Origin: Turnera subulata
Lineage: Eukaryota; Streptophyta; Magnoliopsida; Malpighiales; Passifloraceae
Length of the DNA stretch: 64,000 nt
Direction: 5' to 3'
NCBI GenBank assembly: GCA_028386065.3
Contig: JAKUCV010007854.1
Coordinates: 4,762-68,761, forward strand
Made by a program: the position numbers and the translations under genes. The notes below the pieces were generated by a model. That model was not told the origin of the DNA. It worked only from the letters and a program-made list of their open reading frames with translations, and searched no databases. Shown here in pieces: positions 32,794 to 45,040 of the stretch; within the stretch, counting starts at the first letter, position 1; the number at the start of each line of letters is the position of its first letter.

Positions 32794-33777
32794 TTTTTGT
32801 GTTCTCCCTTGTTAGTTTCTGGACTTCTTTGTCCTTGTCCTGGAGAAAGTCCCGACTATTGGCAGCTCCAAGGCCGCCGTGCCATCAAGTGGCTCTATAG
32901 TTCTTGCTATAAAGGAGGTCTCGTCGTTATCTAGTTTTGGATGATGGGGTTTCTTTCAAAGAAGGCCTTCAAGGGTTTCTCTTTGTACCAACCTTAAGAA
33001 ATTTTGTGTGAAACCTCCAAAAAATCCCAACTATGTGACTCCTTCCTCCATGCATCTAAATTAATAAACATTAAGTCGAATCTCAGGCCTTGAAAAGCAT
33101 ATCGCTACCTACCTCGTTTTCTGGATACCTTTTTTTTGTAAGGGGAGTAAGTTTTAGCTATCGTCGCTGGGGGCTTTGGGTTTAGGACGGGTAAAGGGCA
33201 GAGGGAGCTCGAGTTACTGAGTAGGAGATTAATATGTGAAGCTTATTTGAAGAGAATTCCATATAAAAAAGGAATTTGTATGCTCCTTTTAAAGGGCGTT
33301 GGTCCTAAGGGGCCCTTCTAAAAGAGATGGGTGACCTCTTCATTTCATGTAGACACTTTGATTCTGCAAGGCGGTATCTCCTTAGACGCTACTACTTTCA
33401 TTACAAAATGAGATCTTTTCTCCATAAGAGTAAATACTTGAGTTTCACGAGCCACTAACACAAGAAAGAGGAGTTTTACAAAGTTACATGGCAAAAATTT
33501 TGAAGCTCATGGTGTGGTGTGACCTTTAGCTTCTTCGTCATTCTTGTCTTTATAAGGTCCTCGTTTCAATGAGATAACTAAGGTTGTGACAGTTGTGTTG
33601 GACGGGTGAAGGACCTATAGGTGTAATGCTTGGGTAATGAATTTCCTCATCTTTCTTTCATGGCCCCTTGTCTTCTTATAGAAGGACCTTGTACATCTCT
33701 ATTTCTCTTCAACTCTAGTGACTCTATCACACAGATCACCTTATTTGAATAAGATTTTGATGTGGCTAATGCCTCCT
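32794..33777 (-). other. Tat-like internal region, pol not recognisable
   Basis: This is where protease, RT and RNase H should lie. I see no conserved motif. The distance between the gag-like and integrase remnants is far too short for a pol gene, so a large deletion occurred. Confidence 0.4.
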
Positions 33778-34338
33778 TTAAGAATTCTTAGAGCTGAAGT
33801 CCCTTGGACCAGGGAGCCTCCTCATGGAGATCCTAGAAGTCCTAGGTCCTTGTATTGAAAGGACTTTTAGACACTTTAATAACACGCCGATTTCGACAAC
33901 ACACCCTAACCTCCCTCTGGATACTCTACATTTACACTGAAGGGGAGGGGATAGGAATGGCTGATTCAGAACCCTACTCTTCCTCCTTTTAATGAGGGTG
34001 CTTGGGCTTTTTTCCCAACTCTTTTGTTCATGTGCTACCTCAGCAGTATCCCCTAATGGGTGATAGGTTTGTAAGTTATGCAGACCTGCTAGTATTTCTT
34101 GCCTAAATTGCATAAGCTCCACCCATGTTACTATTTCATTACTTTGCTGATTAGCAGTATTGGAGGTACTTGGAATTTTTTCGATTTCACCGTTGATGGG
34201 ATTCAAGATTGTACTAGAAGTAGGTCCAATACTGGAGTTACTCGGAATAGTTTCGACTCCACCATTTACGGCGGGATCCAAGATTGTATTGGACGTAGGT
34301 CCTGCACTAGAGTTATTATGAAATATTTTTGGCACCAA
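33778..34338 (-). pseudogene. Probable gag N-terminal remnant of the Tat-like element
   Basis: 186 codons from the first ATG after the PBS region. The N-terminal half has two imperfect repeats (SNSSIGPTSSTILNP type), then WVELMQFRQEILAGLHNLQ, a possible helix. Position right after the PBS supports gag; no gag core motif is present. Confidence 0.4.
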
Positions 34339-34529
34339 GAAGGTCTTAAGATTGTGTTGGTAGACCCCTCCTCTTGTCTATAAAAAAGGATATCGTTGTC
34401 GTACCTTCATTGGCTGGAGGTCCTTCAACGGTAGGAGGTCCTCCATCGGCCGGAGGTCCTTTGGTTCTAGACCCGCTGGGATGGGATCTACGATAACTCC
34501 CGAGGTAGAGAAGCCATGGCTTTTTGTTC

Positions 34530-34552
34530 AGTTTCCCCACAGACGACGCCAA
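34530..34552 (-). other. Primer-binding site of the Tat-like element
   Basis: The minus strand reads TTGGCGTCGTCTGTGGGGA immediately inside the 5' LTR. I do not assign the tRNA. Confidence 0.7.
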
Positions 34553-35091
34553 TGTACAAATACTGGATTTACCTTTATATGGATGATGCCTTTGAGAAGG
34601 TACTTGTGCTTGTAGAACTTACAAGGATCAGTAGAGACTAGAACCTAGAGAGAGTAGGACCTAGGAAAGTTGCCTGTAGGACCTACAAAGACCAACAAAG
34701 AGTATGACCCCAGGAGGTCCAGGGTTTGTGACCCCGGTTGACACTCCGATGCCTAAGTCAGAGAGAGGATTTTGTAGAGAGAGGAGGCAAGAGAGAGAGT
34801 AAGAATTTAGATGAATGAGCAAGGTAGCTTGAGATGTTGTACAAATGGTCTATTTATAGGGAAATTCAGCCCCTTGGTGGTCCAAGCTGGACTTGGACAT
34901 AATTTCTTACCTTGGATCTAAGATTTGGTGGTCCAAGCTAGACTTGGTCATACGAACCTTAGCTTTGGAGGTCTTGGGTGGACTTCGACTTAAAGCTTCT
35001 CCCTGGACCTTAGCCTTGGTGGTCCAGGGTGGGCTTGGACCTAAGACTTGATCTTGTTGTTGGGCTAAGGGTGAAATTCCATATGTTATCA
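34553..35091 (-). mobile_element. Tat-like 5' LTR
   Basis: 539 bp, pair of 28839-29377. TATAAATA on the minus strand at 34851-34858. It ends GTTATCA (plus) directly against the Mutator-like MITE's duplicated target. Confidence 0.9.
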
Positions 35092-35093
35092 AT

Positions 35094-36069
35094 GGATTAA
35101 TGTCACGTTTCATCCCTGTGCTGTCTCTTAGAATTGAAATTCATCCTTATGTTGAGTTTTGTTTGGTTTTGATCCCTCAGTTGGTTAATTTTTTAAGGTT
35201 TTAGTCCTTTTTACCGATTTTACCCCTTAATTCAGCACTTTACTGTTCAAACCAGTTTACCCACTCGAAATTCGACCCAACTAACCTACCCAACCCGGAA
35301 CCCTATTCAAAAATCTCCAATAACAAATAACTCTACCTTCCAACACCAAAAATTTTAAAATCATAAAAAAATACAAATTATTTTTAAAAATTTTTTAAGA
35401 AATTAAAAAATCATAAATCAAGTTATTTTTTAATTTTAAAAATTTAAAAATTTAAACCTTTCTTCTTCACATTTTTTTTTTATTTTCTCTTTTTTTTTCT
35501 TTCTTCTTCTTGTCCTCCTTCTCCTTCCCCCTCAAATTCAAAAATTTAAAAATTATAAAAAATATAAATTATTTTAAAAATTTTAAAAATTAAAAGTTAT
35601 AATTTAAATTATTTTTTAATTTAAAAATTCAAAAATTTTAATTTTTTTCTATTTTATTCTGTTTTATTTTTTCCCTCCTTTCTTCTCCACACGTCCAGAA
35701 AAAAAATATATTTTTTAAAAAATTTTAAACTAAAAAATAATTTACTTTATGTTTTTTTGTTTTTTTTAAATTTTCAAACATATTTTGTACTTTTTATAAT
35801 GATTTCCAAAATTTTGATATTGGGAGGTAGAGTTATATATTTGTTGGATATTTTTAATGGGGTTCTGGGTTGGGTAGGTTAGTTGGATCGAATTTTGGGT
35901 GGGTAAACTGGTTTGAATAGTAAAGTGCTGAATTTAGGGGTAAAAACGGTAAAAAAGACTAAAACCTTAAAAAATTGACCTACTGAGGGATCAAAACCAA
36001 TCAAAACTCAACACAAGGATGAATTTCAATTCGAAGAGGCAGCACATGGATGAAACGTAACATTAATCC
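35094..36069. mobile_element. Mutator-like MITE with ~250-bp TIRs
   Basis: 976 bp. The ends GGATTAATGT and ACATTAATCC are inverted, and pairing continues for about 250 bp (35094-35345 against 35810-36069). TSD TGTTATCAAT (35084-35093) / TGCTATCAAT (36070-36079), 10 bp with one mismatch. The centre is extremely AT-rich. No ORF. Confidence 0.88.
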
Positions 36070-36082
36070 TGCTATCAATCTG

Positions 36083-36588
36083 TATACCTATAGTCGATCT
36101 TGCAGCCAGCGTAGTCCTAATGTAAGATAATAGGATGAAGATCGTTTTTTTTTAATGAAAAAAATAGGAATAAGAAAAAAACTAATTATAAAAGAAGGAA
36201 AAAAAACCGTAAAACGGAATAAAACAATGGTGAACAATTCGGTGTACACCGTCAATAGTGTTGCACCCATGCATACCCTACTTTTCGCAATCTTGATTTT
36301 TTCACGTTGGAAATTAAAAAAAAAACTAATTATATAAATTTTATATTTATCTGTAAAATAATGTTTTATAGGTTTTTTTTATTTTATAGCTTTTACTGAC
36401 AACATAATTATAAAATTTACCACTGCAAATTTTTTTTTTCACCAATTCTCCTTCACTTTTGTCTGATCATAAAATGATTTGTTTGAAAATTTATATTAAT
36501 TATTTATCCCCTTAATTTCTTATTCTTTCACACATATATTTTTCAATTTAATAATTAAGGTGGTCTAATTTTGTTGCTCGAGAATATC
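36083..36588. other. Unassigned AT-rich flank
   Basis: It starts right after the displaced TSD of the Tat-like element. No gene or repeat was recognised. Confidence 0.4.
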
Positions 36589-37116
36589 ATTATATGCAGT
36601 GGTGGATTCACAGTGTGGTCATTGTAGGCAAGTGACCACACTGGAATTTTTGGAAAAAAAATCTATTATTATAGGAAGCAAATCTCCTATTATATAGGTA
36701 AAGACATAAGTTGTAATTTACTATATTTGCCTACACTGAAATTCTCTAAAAGCAAAGTTAATATTATAGGAAACAAATCTCTTATTTTAATGATGAAGAT
36801 ATGAGTTATAATTTACCATTATAGAAAGCAAATCTCTTATTATATAGATAAAGATACGATTTGTAATTTAATAAAATATGCATTTATACTTTGTCTTTAT
36901 CTTTCTTTTCTTATGTACAAAAATTCTAGTTTGTTTAGTTCTCAATCTGCTCTCAGTGGTTAGAAATTATAAGGTTGCATTTAAATTTGGTAACTATCTT
37001 GTTTTGAAGCAGAATTTTGACAATCATTATTATATTCAGCTTGATTTTTTTCCCATGATATAAGATAATTACGTCGCCAAATTAATACTTAAAAAAAAAA
37101 TTTAATTGGGTTTGTG

Positions 37117-40100
37117 TGTAACAGCCCGGGTAAAATTTTTGATTTTTACCGGGACTGTAAAAGTTTATTTACCGTGATTTACTGTTGAATTAATCTTGGG
37201 TAATTAATTCAAGGTAAATCGGGAGTCATTTTTCGAAACCGAGACTTTTCCCGCGCTCGTGATTTTCCCGTGGATTTTTCGAAACTAAGTTGGTATTTTT
37301 CGGGTTTCGGAATTTCTCGGAAAATCACACCGGAAAATAACTAAGGGTATCAGTTATTTTTTTGGTCCGGATCGGACTCGCCCGTAATACAGACGGATTT
37401 GTATTATTGCTCACATGTGGAATAGTAGTGAAAAAAAAAAAACAAACACAGATTATAAACCGGTGAAGATGCAGAAGGGAGGAAGAGAAGAAAAAAAGAG
37501 AAAGAAAGAGGAGAAAAAAAATGAAGAACAAAAGAAAACTGAAACTGAAAAAAAAATAGAAAGAAAAAAAAAGGAGAAGAGAAGAAATGGAACCGGGAAG
37601 GGAGGAGTGGAAAAAAAAAAAAAACAAGGAGGAGGAGGAGGAGCCAACCGCCTTGCCACGCCACCACTTCCACCGTGAACCACCATCCACCGTCGTCATC
37701 ATCTTCTTCCTCGCGAAACCACACGCCCGGACACCCTTCCACCCGGTAACCGACATCGTCGCCCAGCCGCCTTGCCTTCCTCCCCACCGCGACGACCAAG
37801 GCAGCCATCACCACCGTCTTCTTTCTCTTTCTGTGCAGCACCGCCACCAGCACCAGCAGCCGCTCGCGCCGTCGCACCTGTTCTGCCTCCTTCTGCCGTC
37901 GCGTGCCTCCCCTTCAGTCGCGTCACCGGCCGCTTGTGCTGCTGCTTCAACGCGCCGCCATCTGCATCCTTAGGTGAGAAAGACGACCCGTTTGGTGATG
38001 GGTGGGTCGGGTTGACCCGATGTTTTGTGGGTTGGGCTTGAGCTTTTGTGTGGGCTGTGTTATTGGGTTGTGTTTTGTGGGCTTGGTCAGTTGGGTCTGG
38101 GCTAGTTTTGTGCGCGCCTGGGCTCTAGCTTGGGCCTTGGGCTGTGCTTGGACTTGGCCTAGTCCAGAAATAAAAAAAATAAATAATAATAATAATATAT
38201 ATGTATTTATTAATTAATCTGATATATATAATTTCGGAAAAAATTATATATTTATTTTGAGAAAATTATTGCCAATTTAATTCTGGTATTTTTATTAAAA
38301 TATAAATATATTTACTTGATAAATAATTAAGTTTTGTTTTAAAAACTAATATTACTTGGAAAATATACATATATCAAGAAATTGATTCCTGGAAATTTAT
38401 ATGTATATTATTTTGGCTGGAAAATTATGATTTTGGTATATGTATATGAATATGTATTTTGGAAATTGAAGTTAATTATATTTTGTGTTGGAAAATTAAA
38501 TTGTATATCTATTTAGAAAATGATAAATGCTATATATTTTCTAGAAATTATAAATAGCTTATTATTTTCTGGAAAGATTATGATGAAAATTATTTTGGGA
38601 GATTATAATTATGAAAATTATTTTGAAAGGAGTTATAATTAAAGTATAGTACCGAAATTATATTCGAATATACGTTCGGATAAATATTTTCCGTAAAAGA
38701 TAATAAATAAAAAACATGTAACCGGGATGGGTAATTTCGTAGTATTGGCATCATTGCATACCGAATATGTGCATTTATGTGAGTATGTGTTGTTTTGATG
38801 CATAGGTTAGGATACCGGGCAGTATCCCGAGGAGCCGGCGTTGTACCGGTCATTTTTCTGGAATTGAGTAATCGGCCAAGGTGAGGATGGATAACCCTTG
38901 ATATGTGCCCGTAATACTGTGTTTGCTTTGTTGATTGATTGAACTGCTGAGATGATTACTGTTGGTTGTTTGACTGCTATGATGTTGTCGTTGTTGTTGA
39001 TCTTAGACTGTGATATTGGATTTGCGATATTGTGTTGAAAATAATGATGAACTGGTCAATGTGGATAATTGTGTGTTTTGCTGTTTGAATGAATTACTGA
39101 GAGGGTCATTGTCGGATATTTGACTGTTATGGTTATTGGTGTTGCTGTTGCTGGACTGTGCTATTGGTCGTGTGGATATTGCGATGAATTGTTGATTGTG
39201 AATAATTGGTGCTATATGTACTGTTGGTGGATATTTGGTAATATGGAATTGTATTGGGTATTTGGCAGCTATGGTTATTGTTGTTGTTGTTGCTATGATG
39301 TTGATTTGCTTGATTGAACCGTTGTATGACTGTTGTTGGTTTATTGGATACTGTGTTGAGATTGATGTTGGACTGTGAGTAATAGATGTTATGGAACTGA
39401 TGAAGGATTGGCCTGTTGTGTAACTTGAGCTAATAGGATAGTGGATAATTGTTGACTATTATGGATATTGTGATTGTTGACGGTAGACAGTGTTGTGATT
39501 GGATAATTGGAATAAACTATTGACTGTGGATAATTGGGAAATGGAAATTGGAAATTAGAATTGGAATTGATATGAGATGATGATATATGTGGGAAGTAGT
39601 GGTACGACCCGATGGTTTGAAAATTAATTATGGGATGCTATGGTCGGTTACTTGGTTTGGGTACTTGATTTGATTGGCATGTTGATGCCTGTGGTTGGGG
39701 TATACCGAATACCCAGTGGTTCGGATATACCGAATATCCGTTTGGCTTGTTGCCTGTGGTTAGGGTATACCAAATACCCAGTGGCTCGGATATGCCGAAT
39801 ATCCGCAGTGGCTCGGATATGCCAAATATCCGCAGTGGCTCAGATATGCCGAATATCTGGTTAGCATGTTGTTGCCTGAGGTTGGGGTATACCGAATACC
39901 CAGTGGTTTGGATATACCAAATATCCGGGATTTGAGATGTGGATTGGTTTGACCTAGCATCCGGAATTAAATGATAACCTGGTACGACCCTAACTTGTCC
40001 AGTGACGGGGTCGGAAGATAAAAATTGGTAATAAAGTTAATAAGTAATCATTTGGTCTTGGCTTTGATATGATTTAGTGGGATTCCTCTATCGTGTTGTT

Positions 40101-40717
40101 TGTGTTGGTTTCCTTTGTTATGTTGTTCGTGTTGGTTTCCTCTGATGTGTTGTTGAGTTGGATTCCTCTGTCGTGAAGTATGTGTTGGTTGTTATGGCAG
40201 TATCCTTGTAATGTGATTGTTTTTGCTTATTGTTGTGATTGTTGTGTTTATTTCGAAAGTATTATGGTTGAATATATCTCTGTTTATCTTTCGTCGGTGA
40301 GCGCTTCGGACTCACCCCTCGCCTGCGGGGTTTCATCCCGTAGGATGAGTTGTTTGTAGTGCAGGAACGTACGGGGCAAGCTGAAGCGTACCCTTGGACA
40401 GGACTCGGATCCATAGTTACATTGGGCCTTGCATATGTTATCTTGTGAGTCATAAGTCTTCCGCTGTGCATATTGTTGAGTTTACTGCTGTGTGTATGTT
40501 GTGGTTGGGCCATTGGGCCGGATGGTTGTTGTTGTTGATGTCCCCGGGGTTCGGGTGACGAGTACCATGTTGGGCCGAAGGGCCGGTTTTCAGTTTTGTT
40601 ATGGGCCGTTGGCCAATTTATTGATTTACTCACTGTTCGTTGGGCTTTATTGGGTTGGGTTGTCATAGTTCCGGCACGTGTTTACTGTGTACGGTAAATA
40701 CGGGTCGGGGCGTCTCA
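37117..40717 (+). mobile_element. 3.6-kb solo LTR of a Tekay-like gypsy element
   Basis: It begins TGTAACAGCCCGGG and ends CGGGGCGTCTCA, with TSD TTGTG at 37112-37116 and 40718-40722 inside the hAT MITE. No PBS, gag or pol is present and it has no internal LTR pair, so it is a solo LTR. GGATCCATAG ... GGGCC ... GCATATGTTAT near 40408-40442 also occurs in the 3.2-kb LTRs of the gag-only element, which suggests a related family. The GC-rich part at 37640-37980 gives several overlapping open frames on both strands that I do not regard as genes. Confidence 0.85.
39698..39927. repeat. Eight hairpins with covarying arms
   Basis: Hairpins at 39698-39714, 39722-39740, 39763-39779, 39787-39805, 39814-39832, 39841-39859, 39885-39901 and 39909-39927. 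Two arm types occur: GGGTAT/ATACCC and CGGATAT/ATATCCG. The loop is ACCGA, ACCAA, GCCGA or GCCAA. The copy at 39841 has CAGATAT/ATATCTG, where both partners changed. The last copy has a terminal T-G pair. Spacers contain CAGTGGTT or CAGTGGCT. Confidence 0.93.
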
Positions 40718-41136
40718 TTGTGCTTAGAAAAAATTGATTTTATATTATTGAGAAAATTACCATTTGTATATTGAAGGATTTTTTTCACAAAACAGACATA
40801 AAGATTTAAAATATGATTTACAAGAAATTAATTTTAGTTTTTAGATTAACTGATTTTTTTTTGTTTCACCATTTAATGGTTCATAATTGATGAACTGGTT
40901 AGTTTATGATTTATATAACACCAAAGGAGCAATATTTTTTATTATATATATAACAATTAAATATAAAATTGCCTACACTGAAAAATATTTCTGGATCCGC
41001 CACTGATTATATGAGAATAAATATTTTTTTATATTCTACTTTGATACATTTATGCTTTATATAAATTCTAAATTTTGTCTATAATTATTTCCTCCAATCA
41101 ATTTTTTCATAAATCTTTCAGCGTCATGCTTGTGAA

Positions 41137-42535
41137 TGTTGGAACTATTGCCTCCTTGCTTCTTATAGGTTTTGATATTGACAAACTATTCAGGAAGCAA
41201 AAAGAAATGAATTGAAATGAAGTCAAACCAATCCTCAAAGCAAAAGAAACCAATCAAGAAGCAGAGGATCAATGTAAAAGAGCACAAGAATTGAAGAGCC
41301 AAGAAAGAAGAGTTAGATTCATAAATTGTACAAGGTATAACACTCAACTCTTCTAGGACATTGGCTCAAAATAAGATAAAATTTGCTCATGCATCACATA
41401 AACATATTTCAAACATCAAACTGTTTTTCTGTGTCAATAACATCGATGTTATGTTTTAAAACATCGATGTTCTGCCTTCCAACAAATTTNNNNNNNNNNN
41501 NNNNNNNNNNNNNNNNNNNNNNNNNNNNNNNNNNNNNNNNNNNNNNNNNNNNNNNNNNNNNNNNNNNNNNNNNNNNNNNNNNNNNNNNNNNNNNNNNNNN
41601 NNNNNNNNNNNNNNNNNNNNNNNNNNNNNNNNNNNNNNNNNNNNNNNNNNNNNNNNNNNNNNNNNNNNNNNNNNNNNNNNNNNNNNNNNNNNNNNNNNNN
41701 NNNNNNNNNNNNNNNNNNNNNNNNNNNNNNNNNNNNNNNNNNNNNNNNNNNNNNNNNNNNNNNNNNNNNNNNNNNNNNNNNNNNNNNNNNNNNNNNNNNN
41801 NNNNNNNNNNNNNNNNNNNNNNNNNNNNNNNNNNNNNNNNNNNNNNNNNNNNNNNNNNNNNNNNNNNNNNNNNNNNNNNNNNNNNNNNNNNNNNNNNNNN
41901 NNNNNNNNNNNNNNNNNNNNNNNNNNNNNNNNNNNNNNNNNNNNNNNNNNNNNNNNNNNNNNNNNNNNNNNNNNNNNNNNNNNNNNNNNNNNNNNNNNNN
42001 NNNNNNNNNNNNNNNNNNNNNNNNNNNNNNNNNNNNNNNNNNNNNNNNNNNNNNNNNNNNNNNNNNNNNNNNNNNNNNNNNNNNNNNNNNNNNNNNNNNN
42101 NNNNNNNNNNNNNNNNNNNNNNNNNNNNNNNNNNNNNNNNNNNNNNNNNNNNNNNNNNNNNNNNNNNNNNNNNNNNNNNNNNNNNNNNNNNNNNNNNNNN
42201 NNNNNNNNNNNTTGAGATTCATAGGAAGAGGGTATATCTTCTTGTGTGAGAAGTCTTGAAGTGAGGTATCTTCAAGCAGGAGATTAGAGTTTCTTGTGAC
42301 TAGAACTCTAGGTTGTAAACGGTTTGTTAAGCACCCGTAAGCTTAACGTAGATAGTGGAATCTTCAAGAGAGTCTCTTGAAGGACTGGATTAGCCACACA
42401 AGTAGTGTGTGCGTGAACCAGGATAAATCGCTTGTGTCCTTCAATCTTTAATTCCGCATTTATTTCCTGCTTATTTCGTTTTAATCCGATAAACGCTATT
42501 CAACCCCCCTCTAACGTAGGTCTTTTGTTCTAACA
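41137..42535 (+). mobile_element. Solo LTR of a SIRE-like copia element
   Basis: It starts TGTTGGAACTATTG and ends TTTTGTTCTAACA, with TSD GTGAA at 41132-41136 and 42536-42540. GATATTGACAAACTATTC near the start and ATTCAACCCCCCTCTAAC near the end are typical of SIRE/Maximus LTRs. It contains two AACATCGATGTT palindromes (41439-41450, 41460-41471) right before the sequence gap. No internal region is present. Confidence 0.85.
41490..42211. other. Assembly gap (722 N)
   Basis: The unknown bases start 18 bp after the second palindrome. The missing sequence probably holds more palindromes of the kind at 1-320. Confidence 0.98.
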
Positions 42536-42540
42536 GTGAA

Positions 42541-43843
42541 TAGTTTTAATTAATATTTATTGTATTAACTTATTTTTGTTGCTCCCTGCATTTTTCCGTG
42601 TTTTATTGACTTTTTGATCATGTCAAAAAATTAAAAAAATTAAAGCAAGTATTTCACCTTAACTTAATATTTTCTCGTATAATGTTTAATGGTTAAACTT
42701 TGGTCTGCATTTTTCGGTGGGCTGCATTTTGTTTTTATGTAATCCATTTTACTTTGGCCCGCCTCTTGACTAATGGGCTTAAGGTAGTCCAAAATTTTCT
42801 CTTGTCCGTCATTAGTCCAAAACGGTGAGTTTTGGAAAGCTGCATTGTCTCAAAATTTATTTCACGCATATCAGGCGGGGTATTGTAAAAATACTGTTTG
42901 TCTTCTTCATGTTTTGTTTTTCATTGTTTTCCCTTGCACGCATCCTAGAGAAAAGACAAAGAAAAAGAACTTCAAATTATCCGTTATACTTGGCTCCATC
43001 TACTCCCTATTTTGAGCCAAGCTTTGTCATTTTTATACTTGGATTTCTTTCTCACACCAATAGAAGTCTTCCATCTACCTACAAAGAAGGTTGAAAAGAG
43101 TCGTTTTTGTCTCTTATTATCAAAGGGAAGCAGCAAGGAAACTGATAGAAGTGTGGAGGATTAGAAGCAGCAACGGTCAAAATTTTCAAAGTTGGACAGA
43201 CCCAGATTTTGTATACGGGTGGGATACGGGCCTCCCACCAAAATCTCCACAAGGCAAGCTTTTGATTTTTGGGTCACTCTATTAGTCTTTGGACCTATAT
43301 GCACTCTTCCTCTCTTCATTTGAGAGTCAAAGCAGTTAATTACAAGTTAGAGAAAAGCATGTTGAGTGCATTTTGAACCTTGAGAGATCTTTGAGCTTGA
43401 TTTTGTAAACAAAGAGTGAGTCACACTTTGTGTTGTTTGAAAAAAAAATTTTAAAAGTAGGATTGGGGTTAATCTTACTTGAGGGTTGTGTAACCAAAGC
43501 TTGGGAAGCTTTGGGTGAGTGAAAGGTTGTAGCTTGAGCCTTAAAAAGCAAGGATTGTAAAGGTTGAGTTTCACCTTTGAAGAAACTAACTAGTGGATTT
43601 GGTAAATCTCAAGGGGGAGCCTTGAGTAGTGGATGTACCCATAGAATTTAGAGAGAACCACTCTAAATTGCTGTGTTTGAATGTGTGTGATTGCTCTCTT
43701 CTACATACTTAATATTAGTTATTTGAGTATTATACTCTTGTGTTTGGGAAACTTCATAATATATTAGAATTTTTGAAAGATAATAATTAAATTTTTTCTA
43801 AAAAATAATTTTATAGGTTTATGTTTATTTAGAAATATTTTTT
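42541..43843. other. Unassigned, with copia LTR-like sequence at its right part
   Basis: From about 43360 it reads like the R-U5 of a plus-strand SIRE-like LTR (ATCTCAAGGGGGAGCC, GAACCACTCTAAATTGCTGTG at 43605-43675). No pair or TSD was found. Short open frames at 42825-43285 match nothing I know. Confidence 0.35.
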
Positions 43844-43879
43844 ATATGTATGCATGTATGTATGTATGTATGTATGTAC
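43844..43879. repeat. (TATG)n microsatellite
   Basis: About nine TATG/CATG units, lying at the inner edge of the minus-strand SIRE-like LTR. Confidence 0.9.
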
Positions 43880-45020
43880 GGGAGGTGAATTAGCCTTTTT
43901 CGCTTAATCTCCGATTTGGCTTCGTTAATGCCAAAGTGTCTTTGTGCCTGATGCTTACGATTGATGACTCTAATGAACAAACAAATAAACACACTTAAGA
44001 GGAGGGTTATAGGAAATTTGCAGGGATGATTTATAGTGGTTCGCCACACAGGACTACCTTCACTACTCAATGATTCCTCCTTGAGATTTCTAACTCTCAC
44101 TAGATTGGTTTTTCATAAGTTCAAACCAAATTTTCAATACAAGTTCTTCTTAGGTTAAACTTAAACCCTAAAGACTCTCCACAAAACTTACCCAACCTTT
44201 GCTTACACACACCACTCAGAATAAAGATACTAAGCTAAAGATGTCACTCAGCACACTCACTTTGCTTTTCAAAAGATTGTTTTATAAGGTATGCGCACGA
44301 TGAAAAATTTTCTCACTCTATTGCTTAACTTGAGAACTGCAAGGTGTAACTAGCTTTTTGCTTGAATTCAAAATCTCTATATGGTAGCTCTACTTTGCTC
44401 TTAACTCAGTCTTCCTTTTTATAGAGGCAAGAAGGAAAATAGTTTTTCCAAATAGGATCCATTGCATGCCCCTTTCCTACTAGGTGGTTTGTCTTGAAGG
44501 GCGCCAAATTGCCAACGTCCATATCACCTATAGTCGCTTTCACGTTCTGGCCCGAGACACACCATTCAACAACCTAGTTGTGTTTAGCATAGTCCTAGAT
44601 TGGATCCGAATTTTGAATTCTTCTGACTTTTGATCCATTTAAGGTACCTTTTATCAATTGTCACAGAATACAGAAAGGTAGAGTACTAGGTTGTTTGACT
44701 AATGAGCATTGAGATCAAACACACCTAAGTAACATGGAGACCTTTTGATGAAAGCAACCTCTCATGTCCACTAACACAAATTTCAAACCCACTTACTCCT
44801 TTTTCCAAGGATTTGATCACAGGTACATTTTCATGAGTGGGAAAAACATAAGGTTTAGTTAGAGTAAATAATCCAAAAAGGTTTGTCATAATCAAAACAA
44901 CATTAGTGAGAATAATTGCACTTAAATGCTTAATATAAGACCATGAGCATTATGTCAATTAAGTATGATAAACTCGATTAATTAATTCTAAGAAACTAAT
45001 TAGTCATCATGAGATTTACA
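43880..45020 (-). mobile_element. 3' LTR of a minus-strand SIRE-like copia element
   Basis: The minus strand shows AAAAGGGGGAGAA then TGTAAATCTC, the standard SIRE polypurine tract and LTR start. The far end reads GGCTAATTCACCTCCCG, similar to SIRE LTR ends; its exact limit near the TATG repeat is uncertain. Confidence 0.65.
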
Positions 45021-45040
45021 TTCTCCCCCTTTTAGATGAC
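45021..45040 (-). other. SIRE-like polypurine tract
   Basis: The minus strand reads GTCATCTAAAAGGGGGAGAA before the LTR. This phrase is strongly conserved in SIRE elements. Confidence 0.8.

Larger units (their letters stand above)
28839..35091 (-). mobile_element. Degraded Tat-like Ty3/gypsy element
   Basis: 539-bp LTRs at 28839-29377 and 34553-35091. On the minus strand they start TGATAACATATGG and end TTTGTACA or its variant. The minus strand next to the 34553 LTR reads TTGGCGTCGTCTGTGGGGA, a PBS-type sequence, so the right LTR is the 5' LTR. Internal remnants are a gag-like N terminus (33778-34338), an integrase C terminus (32552-32793) and a tandem-repeat 3' region (31260-31915) before the 3' LTR. 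That layout resembles Tat-lineage elements. Most of pol is deleted. Confidence 0.85.
36597..41005. mobile_element. hAT MITE copy 2, interrupted by a solo LTR
   Basis: It has the same ends as copy 1 and an 8-bp TSD ATTATATG (36589-36596 and 41006-41013). Without 37117-40722 it is about 800 bp and collinear with 29779-30558. Confidence 0.93.

Noticed and set aside
37325..38217. Cluster of overlapping frames on both strands
   Set aside because: A purine/pyrimidine-skewed and GC-rich part of a solo LTR; frames are low-complexity (poly-Lys/Glu, poly-Phe, Pro/Ser).
41383..42249. Long frames across 41383-42249
   Set aside because: They are translated N bases of an assembly gap.
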